Origin: CAWGCE01 sp964480915
GTDB taxonomy: Bacteria > Planctomycetota > Planctomycetia > Pirellulales > Pirellulaceae
NCBI GenBank assembly: GCA_964480915.1
Contig: CAYZRS010000013.1
Coordinates: 38,673-102,672 of the forward strand
Direction of reading: 5' to 3'
Length of the DNA stretch: 64,000 nt
The position numbers and the translations under genes are program-made. Below, piece by piece: positions 35,162 to 43,795 of this stretch. Every line of letters starts with the position of its first letter. Position 1 is the first letter of the stretch. The notes under the pieces are model-generated. The model worked only from the letters and a program-made list of their open reading frames with translations, did no database searches and was not told the origin of the DNA.

Positions 35162-36829
35162 TTGCCTCACGTCGCGAATACAACTCGGCCCCACCGCGAT
35201 CGTATTCGCATCGCTTCGAACTATGTCCGCTTGCTTGGCTCGTTCATTTTAGGGCTGTTATTGGTCCGATTGTTGTTGCGGCTCGGGACGGACGCTTACG
35301 GTCTGATCATTTTCCTCGGCGCCGGTACGGGACTCATCGGTTCGTTGCGGGAAACGGTCGCGGTCAGCATGGTGCCGGAACTCGGTGCAGCTTACCACGA
35401 CACCAAACAAGATCGGTTCCCTTCGGCTTACAGCACCGCCTTCGTCCTCAGTTCCGCGCTCGCTTTTGCCTCGCTAGGCATCGCCTTGGCCATTGGCCTC
35501 GCGTTGCCTTACTGCAATATCCCGATCGAGATGCTGGCCGCTGCGCGATGGTTCTTGGTCGCAAAGGCGGTCCAAGCCTTTGTAACGGTCTTGCTTTCAC
35601 CAACGTCCAACATGTTCCTCGTTACGGAACGAATGGTGAGCTACAACGTCTGGACCATTGGCGAAAAAATCGCCGACACGTTAGCGGCAGCCGTGATTTT
35701 GTTCGGATGGAGCCAACTAGCATCGGCGCAGCTGGTCGTGATGTACGGTCTCGTATCGGCCACGTTGTCTTCTGGGATTATTATTGCGGCAGCCATCCAG
35801 ATTAGCTGGGTCGACCCACGTCTTATTTGCAATCGACGTCTGATGTCCAGAACGGCACTACGAGGCCTGACCCGATCGTTCGGTTGGAATTCATGTGTCA
35901 CGCTGGCCATCAACCTCTACACCCGCGTGACGGCACTCGTCATGAACCTGACGTTCGGCTTGGCCGGCAACGTGGTCTTCGGTATCGCAGTGCAAGTTGC
36001 GGCCAATGTCCGCCAACTTTCGATGGGGCTCGTCACCGGTATCGATGCCGTCGCGGCGCGACTCAACCAGCGGCAAGGACAGAGCGCGATTCGCGAACTG
36101 AGTTACTTTGCGACGCGGTTACAGGCACTTGTGGTGCTGCCCGGCGTTTGCTGGCTGATGCTTTATGTGGAGTCGTTTATTTCGATCTGGGTCGGCGGAC
36201 GCCTGGAAAATCCGACAGAGACGATCCCGATCCTTTGCAATGTCGTCCGGATACTCTTGCTGGGGGTCGCGGTCCGTAGCCTTTCCGAAGGCTGGATGCG
36301 CATCCTCTCGGGCGCTGGCCATGCCAAGAAGTATGCGCCCATTGTTCTTGGCTGCGGACTATTTAACCCGGTCTTGGCCTATCTCATGATCCAACTGACG
36401 ACGGGTGATCTGCGATTTGTGACACCGACCGCCGTGCTTAGTCTGCTGATGATCGTTGTGCACGGCATGGCTTTGCCGTGGATCGTGGCGCGTCATTTGG
36501 ACCAGCCTGTCCAGCGGATTGTTGGCCCGCTGTTTCGCCCGTTACTGGCCGCGACGCTCACCGGAATCGTCGCTTTCCTGTGGCTGAAGATCCCGTCTGA
36601 GAGTCAAGCATTGACGCTCGCCTGGGACCTGGCGCTGCGATCGCTGCTGTTTGGAATTAGCTACCTCGGTTTTGCCATCCTGATTGCGACAAGCCGACAG
36701 GAGCGAGCTCGTTTTGTCGCCTGGCTGAGCGGCCGAGAATTCGACGAATCGGATGCGAACGAGCAGATTCCAATTCCCAAGTTTCTGCAGCGACGTCGAG
36801 CACCATCGGCGACCAGCGATCGACCTTAA
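35162..36829 (+). CDS. Polysaccharide flippase (Wzx/MATE-like)
   Basis: A 555-residue inner-membrane protein with about 12-14 helices, of the oligosaccharidyl-lipid flippase family. It begins with a basic cytosolic segment and IASNYVRLLGSFILGLLLVR, then LIIFLGAGTGLIGSLRETVA. A soluble C-terminal tail follows the last helix (residues about 525-555). It should move lipid-linked oligosaccharide across the inner membrane. The TTG at 35162 is the only plausible start found; an ATG start was not seen. It follows a sulfotransferase on the same strand. Confidence 0.85.
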   Translation: MPHVANTTRPHRDRIRIASNYVRLLGSFILGLLLVRLLLRLGTDAYGLIIFLGAGTGLIGSLRETVAVSMVPELGAAYHDTKQDRFPSAYSTAFVLSSALAFASLGIALAIGLALPYCNIPIEMLAAARWFLVAKAVQAFVTVLLSPTSNMFLVTERMVSYNVWTIGEKIADTLAAAVILFGWSQLASAQLVVMYGLVSATLSSGIIIAAAIQISWVDPRLICNRRLMSRTALRGLTRSFGWNSCVTLAINLYTRVTALVMNLTFGLAGNVVFGIAVQVAANVRQLSMGLVTGIDAVAARLNQRQGQSAIRELSYFATRLQALVVLPGVCWLMLYVESFISIWVGGRLENPTETIPILCNVVRILLLGVAVRSLSEGWMRILSGAGHAKKYAPIVLGCGLFNPVLAYLMIQLTTGDLRFVTPTAVLSLLMIVVHGMALPWIVARHLDQPVQRIVGPLFRPLLAATLTGIVAFLWLKIPSESQALTLAWDLALRSLLFGISYLGFAILIATSRQERARFVAWLSGREFDESDANEQIPIPKFLQRRRAPSATSDRP

Positions 36830-36928
36830 TTCGTCAGTGGAAGCAGGCGCAGAAACCCGTTTGCAGGCCTGTGTCGGCTCCTTCTGAAGCATGTCGCCGA
36901 TGCGACGAACATCCGTTTGGGATCGCTG

Positions 36929-37861
36929 CTAGGCTGCCGCCTGAGATTCGACACGGACCGACCACTCTTCTGGCCATGTCTCTTGCGGACCAATCAGATT
37001 TGCGGCGCTCTTCGCCAGGAAGTACTCGGCATGCCGCACTGGCCAAGCCGCGACGATCGAATCGCGATGCAGACAAAACGGCTGCGCGGCGTCCCAAGCG
37101 CCCGGCACCAAGGCATGCGCGCCCCGTGCGCCGGACGCACAGGAAACAAACCCACCTTCGAACACGGACGCGGCGAATTCGGGCAACATGTGATGGAAGC
37201 CTCCGTACGGCCAAGCGAAATGATCAGCCACCCCGAATCGCTTCAAGAGAATAGCTCGGCAACAGCCGATTTCCAATTCGGCCTCGTTCTTGCGAAGTCG
37301 ATGCATGTAAGGATGCCCCATCGTGTGGCCGCCAACTTCATGGCCTTGCTGCACCAACACTTCCAGATCATCCCAGGTCATGATTTCCGTCGGTGGCATT
37401 TTCCACCGTTCACGACAAATCCGCGCCACTTCATCAAATTCTTGCTCGCCGACAAGTCGAGGGCAAACGAAAAAACAGGCCTTGGCTCCGTAACGTTCCA
37501 GCACCTCAGCCGCGACCAGACAGCTCTTCAAGCCATCGTCAAAACTGATGGCGAGGCAAGGCCTGTCCGATTTGCCCGCGTGCAGTCGACGCACCGCTTC
37601 GGAGTAGGAGACAAACTCAAAATGATTCGCCAACTTTTGCACGAGGCGTTCGAAATTGGCTCGTTCATCTTCGAAAACATGATGCATGACCAAGAATTGA
37701 ACCCGCGGCGTACGGTCCCAGCGTGCTAAAGAACTTCCCACGGTTCGTGACAGTATTTCTAACGCAGCATGCCTCGCAGTACTGCGCATCGTCGCTCGAT
37801 GGACGTGACGATATTCGGTCGTTAAGCGTTCTGTATCATGCATAACAAACTCAGTATCCAT
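36929..37861 (-). CDS. Polysaccharide deacetylase (NodB/CE4)
   Basis: A 310-residue enzyme with the CE4 motifs in order: LAISFDDGLKS (metal-binding Asp), GGHTMGHPYMHR (two metal His), and FAWPYGGFHH. It should remove N-acetyl groups from an amino-sugar polymer. No signal peptide is seen, so it may act in the cytosol or rely on another route. Its start overlaps the O-antigen ligase stop by 11 bases, so the two are translationally coupled. It is last in the minus-strand polysaccharide run. Confidence 0.86.
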   Translation of the reverse strand: MDTEFVMHDTERLTTEYRHVHRATMRSTARHAALEILSRTVGSSLARWDRTPRVQFLVMHHVFEDERANFERLVQKLANHFEFVSYSEAVRRLHAGKSDRPCLAISFDDGLKSCLVAAEVLERYGAKACFFVCPRLVGEQEFDEVARICRERWKMPPTEIMTWDDLEVLVQQGHEVGGHTMGHPYMHRLRKNEAELEIGCCRAILLKRFGVADHFAWPYGGFHHMLPEFAASVFEGGFVSCASGARGAHALVPGAWDAAQPFCLHRDSIVAAWPVRHAEYFLAKSAANLIGPQETWPEEWSVRVESQAAA

Positions 37862-39368
37862 TTTGTTTGTTGATCGGGCGAAGCGGTCGCGGGGATAACG
37901 CTCGTTTCGTCTCTAGTGGGGTACGACCCAAAGGACGCCGAGCGGGACGAGTCGTGCGCGGTCGGTGGCCGGCCGCTCTTGGACCAGTCGCCTGGGGCCT
38001 CGGCGGCATCGCCCGACCGGATACTGGCCGGCCCAATCCCGCCACGACGGCACCTGGCCGCGACTTGTAGGCGGCGCGGGCTCGCTGACCAACCGACTTT
38101 TGCCGCCGGACGGCCAGCGTGAGTCGCAGTCCGTTCGTAAGAAAAAAGGTCAAGACCAAGACGTGAATGAAAGCCCAGATATAGGTCGGGTAGAGGATCG
38201 TTCCATTGACGAATCCGTGAAAGAAAACGCAAAACGAAAACATCGCCAGCATCGAAACGGCAAGCGGATCGAACTTGCTGCCTCGTCGATTGACCCATGT
38301 TAGCCAAGCCGAAAAATGGCCAAATACGAACAGCGCAAAATGGGGCAAGGCCAACGAGTATCCGCCCAGGTAAAGCAGATCGACATAAGCATTGTGGGAA
38401 TTGATCTCATCGTGGACCGCGTGCTCGAACTCAGCAAACAACAACCCAAACATCGGGCGCTGCTCAACGACATGCAAAAGGTCGAGCGTATGGTCCAGCC
38501 GGTCTTCGACAGCGCCGGTGCTAATATGCTCTAAGTCGAATCCGTCCAAGTCGTCGATCGTTTGACTGCCGACAACATAGGCACAGACGATTGCCAAAAT
38601 GATGACACCGGGATGCCGACAGAGCACGAACAATGTCGGAAGTGATGGCAGGGCCGCGATCAGCATCGATGCCCGACTGAGTGTCAGGGCAGATTGCATC
38701 GCTGCGATGGCGATGATGATGACGAGCCCAAAACGAACGGTGTTCGATTTCGCACTGACCGTAAGGTAGAGTGCGATCGGGATGGTCATGGCGAACAGTA
38801 ACCCGATCTGGTTCGGATTGGCACCGTACGGACTAAAGCGACCAAATCCGGTACTGAAGGCATGCGAGGGATTCACGATGAATTGGCTTCCCGTTAGCAA
38901 TACTCCACCGGCGAGCCCCAGTAGCAAACCTTCCAACACATAGCGTAGCGATTTCTGATCGTGGATCGTGCGCACGACAAGCAGACCGGCGATCGTGATC
39001 ATCAACCACTGCGTGCGTAAAATGAAGGCAACCTGAAAATCAAGGACGTTCCGGATGTAGAGGAAGCTGACGGCAGCCAAGGCGACCAACGCCCAGCTAA
39101 ACCAGGGCAAGCGGCGCTTTGGGCCAGGATGCAGGAACCCAGCCAGGATGAGGAACCCAAAGAAAAGTGGAAAGAACGCCTTCGCCATGTCGGCCGGGTA
39201 TTCAAGATCGACGAGTCGGCTGAGCGTCGAAGTGACAACCGCCAGGCCAAGGAACACTTTCAGTCGCAATCGGGGCTGGCAAACAACGAACAGCGCCCAG
39301 AGGCAGACGATGGCCGAGCCCATGACCCGGGCACTCAGCAGTTCTTGTATGTTCTCAAGACGATCCAA
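37851..39368 (-). CDS. O-antigen ligase/polymerase-like membrane protein
   Basis: A 505-residue inner-membrane protein with about 10-12 helices and a large periplasmic loop typical of the Wzy/WaaL family (NSHNAYVDLLYLGGYSLAL is the conserved His-containing region). It should polymerise or ligate the polysaccharide. The last 80 residues after the final helix are Arg/Pro-rich (SRPGAVVAGLGRPVSGRAMP and more) and look disordered and cytosolic. The start is a TTG at 39368; an internal ATG at 39323 is the alternative. It overlaps the deacetylase gene by 11 bases. Confidence 0.82.
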   Translation of the reverse strand: MDRLENIQELLSARVMGSAIVCLWALFVVCQPRLRLKVFLGLAVVTSTLSRLVDLEYPADMAKAFFPLFFGFLILAGFLHPGPKRRLPWFSWALVALAAVSFLYIRNVLDFQVAFILRTQWLMITIAGLLVVRTIHDQKSLRYVLEGLLLGLAGGVLLTGSQFIVNPSHAFSTGFGRFSPYGANPNQIGLLFAMTIPIALYLTVSAKSNTVRFGLVIIIAIAAMQSALTLSRASMLIAALPSLPTLFVLCRHPGVIILAIVCAYVVGSQTIDDLDGFDLEHISTGAVEDRLDHTLDLLHVVEQRPMFGLLFAEFEHAVHDEINSHNAYVDLLYLGGYSLALPHFALFVFGHFSAWLTWVNRRGSKFDPLAVSMLAMFSFCVFFHGFVNGTILYPTYIWAFIHVLVLTFFLTNGLRLTLAVRRQKSVGQRARAAYKSRPGAVVAGLGRPVSGRAMPPRPQATGPRAAGHRPRTTRPARRPLGRTPLETKRALSPRPLRPINKQNGY

Positions 39369-39590
39369 AATTCAGCTCGCAAGAAAGACGTTCTCGATCC
39401 CCAGGGAAGCGAAAAGTACGTCATTTTTGCCAGCGATAGAAGGGCGTTTGCACACCAGGCCGACGTCGCACCGAGATGGCAAGGATGCTCGCACGGCGCG
39501 CCACGAATTCCGGCGAAACGCATTCCGCCGAGCCCAAACAACTCGATAGCATTGCTGGCTCGTCAATGCCAAGCAGTGGAGGCAGCGGGA

Positions 39591-42500
39591 CTAGAGCCAG
39601 GAGCCAATCTGCTCGAGGACATAATCGATCGACGATGCGCTCAGTGAGTTCGTACCGCCGTTTTCGCCGATCGCTTCTACTCGGTCGAAACCGATCGCCC
39701 GGTTAAAGAAGCTGACGCCCGAGAGGTAAGCCGAATCTCCCGACCCCACGAAATCGTCGTCGCCACTCGAGTCATTCAGCCGGGCCGTGTCGAAGCCACC
39801 ATTGGATGCGGTCGCCGTTACCGAATTGAAATCGGCAAAGTAGTGATAGAAACCTGTTCCCGAAATTCGGCCGTACGTCGGGTGGGCAACAAATGTGTCG
39901 TCGCCGGTCGAATCGTTCACGGAAACGATATCGTTACCCGCGCCCGTGGCGTGAGCGTAAGATTCCGCAAAGCCGGTCGCGTAGTTGTAAAAAGAATCGT
40001 CGGTGGCACGCATCACCACCACGTCTGGGTAGATGGAATACTGATCATCGGTATCGGCATCAAAAAGATCAGCGCGGTCGGAACCACCCGCTGTGGAATA
40101 TGCGAAGACCCGTTCAAAGTTGTTGACTTTGTTATAGAACGAATCGTCGTACGCTTTCAGAACCGTATTTTTTGCCTTCGCAATGAGTCGGTCGTCCGAG
40201 CTGCCGTCGTAGAGGTAGGCAAAATCTTCGCCACCTTCGAGCGCAAAACCAATCGCTCGATCGAAATTGTTGACCTTGTAGTAGAACGAATAGTCCACGT
40301 CTCGCAGGACCGCGTTCCCTGGACGGCCGATGAAGCGATCATCGGTTGCGCCATCATACAGGTAGGCGTAATCGGTACCGCCTTCTGTCTTGTTTGCAAT
40401 CACTCGATCGAAGCCATTGATGACCGCGTGATAGGCTCCATCACTGCTGATGATCGTGCTGGAAGTGGGCGTCCCCGTGAAGGTGTCGTCTCCCGACGAG
40501 TCGCCCACCGTGGCGTGATCTTCGCCACCATTCTCGGCGTAGATTTCAAACTTCGAAAATCCAAAACCGACGTTATGGAAGGCAGCATCTGCACGCGTCA
40601 AGTTGGCCTGATTTTCGACAACCGTCAGTGTGTCATCACCCTCTGAATCGTACATCTTTGCAATGTCGGTGCCACCGTTCAACGAGTAGCCAATCACGGT
40701 CTCGAAGCCATTGACCTTGTTATAGAATTCGTGGTTATTTCCCCGCAGCAGCGAATTGTTCTTGTTGGCAATGAAGACATCGTCGGTCGCACCGTCGTAC
40801 AAGTTGGCCACATCATTTCCACCTTCGGTGGCCAATCCGATCGCGCGAGTGAAGCCGCGCGCCTGAAGATAGAATCCACCCGTCGTCGATTCCAACGTCG
40901 CGTATCCGGTTTGGCCGGTGAAGACATCGTCGGTCGCACCATCAGTGAGGTAGGCGTAATCGACACCACCTTCGGTCGATCGTCCGTGAACTTCGGCAAA
41001 ATTGAAGGCGGTAAAGTTAAGCCCACCGCCAAGCATTTGTGCCGATACGCTATTGGCCGTAAAGACATCATCACTCGATGTGTCATAAAGATAAGCGGCG
41101 CTTTCGCTGTCACCACCCGAATAGAGGTTGGCGATTTCAAAGCGCTTCGCTTCCACGGTATAGTCGGCGCCGGTGACATCAATCGTGCCTTGGTAAGCGA
41201 TAAAGTACTCGTCGCGAGCATCTCCCGTCAGCGTGAGCGTATCTTCTCCCATGCCCGAATTCAGATTGATCGTCGAGACTTCCGAGATATCGATCGTCAC
41301 CGAGTATCCATTGACAACCACTTCATGCGTCGCAGCGCCGGCCTCCCAGGTGAACGTGTCATCCTGTTGAGTTCCAACAAGCGTACCTGTCGATCCGGAA
41401 ACGGTATAGAACTCGTACTGACCAAAGTTGAGCCCCGTTTCACTCGCGCCCGCCTCCACGGTGACCGCTTTGGCATTGGAACTTGTCGGCCGAAACCCCA
41501 TCTGCTCGACGACAGTGACCGTGACCGAGCCAGGACTAACGGCCAATAGACTGTACTCGCCGGACGCATCTGTCACGTCGGAAACTTCTCCCGCGTCCAA
41601 TTCGCCATCGCCGTCTTCGTCAGCAAAAACGACCCAACCTGCTAACCGCGATTCCGAGCCATCGATATTCGTATCTGCGTCCGCATCGGAAAATACGGTG
41701 CCGGCGATATCGCCCGTTGTTGGGGCAGCGGTAGTATCGAGATCAACTTTGACATTGTCCGATCCGACCACAATCGATCCCATCGAAAGCGCACTGGCGA
41801 GGCTTCCCCCCGAAGCGACGACATCATAAGTACCGGCAGCAACGGCGACTTGCCATCCGCCTGCGTCCATCGTCGTCGTTGAATACGAGGTACCGCCATT
41901 GGTCAGCGTGATCGTGATTCCGCCCAAACCTTCACCGGCGTCATAAAAACTGTCTCCGTCGGCGTCCGCAAACACGACACCGAGCGCCTTGGGATTCCCG
42001 TAATTGCCCCGCTCGCCAAAGTCCGTGGTAACAACGAACGGTCCAACATCGGTCGAAGAGGTCGGCGTATGGGCAACGATGGAGATACCGATTTCTTGAA
42101 AATCGGGATCTAACATGTTGTCACGATGTCCGGCCGGGTCTTGAATACCCGTCGAGGTATTCCCCCAATCGATGGCGAATGCGGCGTGTCCGTGAAAAGC
42201 CGATTCGGTGTAAGCAAAAACGTTTTCGCCAACGCGGACCGAACCGGCCCAATCGTAGCCGGCATTTTCAGCTCGATCGAGCAGCGAATCTTCCGCCAGC
42301 AAACCCAGCGATGGATCGGCCGGCAATTGATGTGATTGCAATTGCTGCAAGATCATGCGTTCGTTGTGAGCTTCCGACGCATCGTAAAGCGCTTCGTTCC
42401 AAGCCAGCGGCGGCGCCTCGCTGAGACTTGCCCATTGCGAGAAGAGCGTCGTGTCGTCGACGCCGAAGAAGTCGAGCGCCAGGTTAACGTCGCTGTCGGC

Positions 42501-42743
42501 TGTCGTGAAATAGTCCGCATCGCTGCTGTTGGTACTGAGGAAAATCTCCTCCAACTCATTCGCTGGATCCATGCGCATGCGATTGAGCAACTCGAGCATT
42601 TCTTGCTCGATGCCCGTCGGACTGAATGAGAATACAAGCCGGCTTTCGAGCGCTTCCATAAGACTATCTCTCCGCAAAATTTCCGTGCTATTCCGACTCA
42701 GCACTGACGAAAGTTGAGGCGGGAGGATACTTGCTAAGTTCAT
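39591..42743 (-). CDS. Giant secreted CAP-domain protein with tandem 48-residue repeats
   Basis: A 1050-residue protein. The LExR export motif (LMEALESRLVFSFSP) is at residues 28-42. A CAP/SCP domain follows, to about residue 240 (DPAGHRDNMLDPDFQEIGIS, with His and Glu of the CAP active site, and VRVGENVFAY). Next come SdrD-like or carboxypeptidase-regulatory beta domains with FADADGDSFYDAGEGLGGI and FADEDGDGELDAGEVSD. About residues 450-1030 consist of some twelve repeats of about 48 residues with the consensus YLYDGATDDVF...FYNKVNGF.RVIG...EGGTD. The start ATG is at 42743. It lies inside the polysaccharide run. A surface adhesive or polymer-binding role is inferred. Confidence 0.85.
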   Translation of the reverse strand: MNLASILPPQLSSVLSRNSTEILRRDSLMEALESRLVFSFSPTGIEQEMLELLNRMRMDPANELEEIFLSTNSSDADYFTTADSDVNLALDFFGVDDTTLFSQWASLSEAPPLAWNEALYDASEAHNERMILQQLQSHQLPADPSLGLLAEDSLLDRAENAGYDWAGSVRVGENVFAYTESAFHGHAAFAIDWGNTSTGIQDPAGHRDNMLDPDFQEIGISIVAHTPTSSTDVGPFVVTTDFGERGNYGNPKALGVVFADADGDSFYDAGEGLGGITITLTNGGTSYSTTTMDAGGWQVAVAAGTYDVVASGGSLASALSMGSIVVGSDNVKVDLDTTAAPTTGDIAGTVFSDADADTNIDGSESRLAGWVVFADEDGDGELDAGEVSDVTDASGEYSLLAVSPGSVTVTVVEQMGFRPTSSNAKAVTVEAGASETGLNFGQYEFYTVSGSTGTLVGTQQDDTFTWEAGAATHEVVVNGYSVTIDISEVSTINLNSGMGEDTLTLTGDARDEYFIAYQGTIDVTGADYTVEAKRFEIANLYSGGDSESAAYLYDTSSDDVFTANSVSAQMLGGGLNFTAFNFAEVHGRSTEGGVDYAYLTDGATDDVFTGQTGYATLESTTGGFYLQARGFTRAIGLATEGGNDVANLYDGATDDVFIANKNNSLLRGNNHEFYNKVNGFETVIGYSLNGGTDIAKMYDSEGDDTLTVVENQANLTRADAAFHNVGFGFSKFEIYAENGGEDHATVGDSSGDDTFTGTPTSSTIISSDGAYHAVINGFDRVIANKTEGGTDYAYLYDGATDDRFIGRPGNAVLRDVDYSFYYKVNNFDRAIGFALEGGEDFAYLYDGSSDDRLIAKAKNTVLKAYDDSFYNKVNNFERVFAYSTAGGSDRADLFDADTDDQYSIYPDVVVMRATDDSFYNYATGFAESYAHATGAGNDIVSVNDSTGDDTFVAHPTYGRISGTGFYHYFADFNSVTATASNGGFDTARLNDSSGDDDFVGSGDSAYLSGVSFFNRAIGFDRVEAIGENGGTNSLSASSIDYVLEQIGSWL
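39645..41390 (-). repeat. About twelve tandem repeats (~145 bp, ~48 aa) in the CAP protein
   Basis: In frame with the CAP protein, units of 46-50 codons repeat with the Asp-rich core [YA]xLYDGATDD[VR]F and an aromatic half FYNKVNGFxR. The best copies are near 40200-40400 and 40740-40960. The first two units and the last are degenerate. The repeat does not match the RTX nonapeptide GGxGxDxU. Confidence 0.8.
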
Positions 42744-42944
42744 CGTTTGGCTATCCTAAAATCCACTTTGCTCGGTGTAGAAGCGAGATGCTCCCATTGG
42801 GAAACATAGCTTGCGAGCAACTTGGATCGAGCAGCCGAGCGATAACAACTCTGAACGCCGTTCCGCCTTTTCCGGTTGTGACGGTTCTAGATACAAACCA
42901 CCACTCATCGAATAGTATCGTCGCACTCCATCGACAAACCAGCG

Positions 42945-43745
42945 TCACTCGTTGCTAGCTGGAATCTTCCGCACGGTACCGCTCATGACCGTAATCAGGC
43001 GGTCGCCAGACTCCACCTGCAACGCGCCGCTGCCGCCAACCCCGCGGGCCGTGCCGACAAAAACCTCGGTCCCCGTATCGACGGTCACTTCGCGGTCCCG
43101 CAACAGATCGAATTCACGCCAAAGATCAGCAGAGATTGGTTTGCCAAGTTCCTCGCCCAGCGCCTGCCATTCCTCCAAATAGGCCGCCAGGAGGCTGCGA
43201 ACCGAAACGCCCTCAGTCGCTCCCTGAAGCGCAGCAACCAGCGAAGTCGCATCCGGCAATCGTTCCTGGTCGACCGGATTCGAGACGTTCAATCCGACGC
43301 CCACAATCAGTTGATCGCCCACGGTCTCTAAAAGGAGCCCGCCCATTTTACGACCATCGCAATAGACGTCGTTCGGCCATTTGACCCCGCAACGTTCGGC
43401 GGAAAGGTAGCGACGAACGGCGCGACAGGCGGCGATCGCAGCCCATAAAGAGACGACTTGCAGGTGTTGCCGTCGTGACGATTCCCACGGCACAATCAGC
43501 GAAAACGTCAACGAGCCACTGGCCGCTTCCCAGCGATTCGCACCACGTCCGCGACCCTGTGTTTGCCGATTCGCAATCACCAAACAGGGCAGGGCGGTCG
43601 TTTTTTCGCGGGCTAATTCCTTCGCACGATCATTGGTCGAAGGCAGCTGATCATGGAATTCGAAACTGGCAAACCGCTGGGCTGCTACAAGTGATTCGAC
43701 TTCGTCCGAAGAGAGAGGGCTCATGCCGCAAGAATGCCAGTCCAT
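42945..43745 (-). CDS. birA: Biotin--[acetyl-CoA-carboxylase] ligase
   Basis: A 266-residue ligase that attaches biotin to the carboxyl carrier protein. The biotinyl-AMP site is NRQTQGRGRGANRW, with VKWPNDVYCDGRKMGGLLLE and QLIVGVGLNVSNP. The E. coli-type N-terminal DNA-binding domain is absent, so it is probably not a repressor. The ATG at 43745 is used; another at 43724 (MSPLSSDE) also fits. It sits in the minus-strand polysaccharide run but has no obvious functional link to it. Confidence 0.92.
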   Translation of the reverse strand: MDWHSCGMSPLSSDEVESLVAAQRFASFEFHDQLPSTNDRAKELAREKTTALPCLVIANRQTQGRGRGANRWEAASGSLTFSLIVPWESSRRQHLQVVSLWAAIAACRAVRRYLSAERCGVKWPNDVYCDGRKMGGLLLETVGDQLIVGVGLNVSNPVDQERLPDATSLVAALQGATEGVSVRSLLAAYLEEWQALGEELGKPISADLWREFDLLRDREVTVDTGTEVFVGTARGVGGSGALQVESGDRLITVMSGTVRKIPASNE

Positions 43746-43795
43746 GCCTTAATTCGCAACCCGTGAAGAGTCGCGGCCGACGAAGCAGCCAACGA

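Noticed and set aside
42945..43745. BirA as a DNA-binding biotin repressor
   Set aside because: The N-terminal winged-helix domain is absent; the protein begins directly with the catalytic region.
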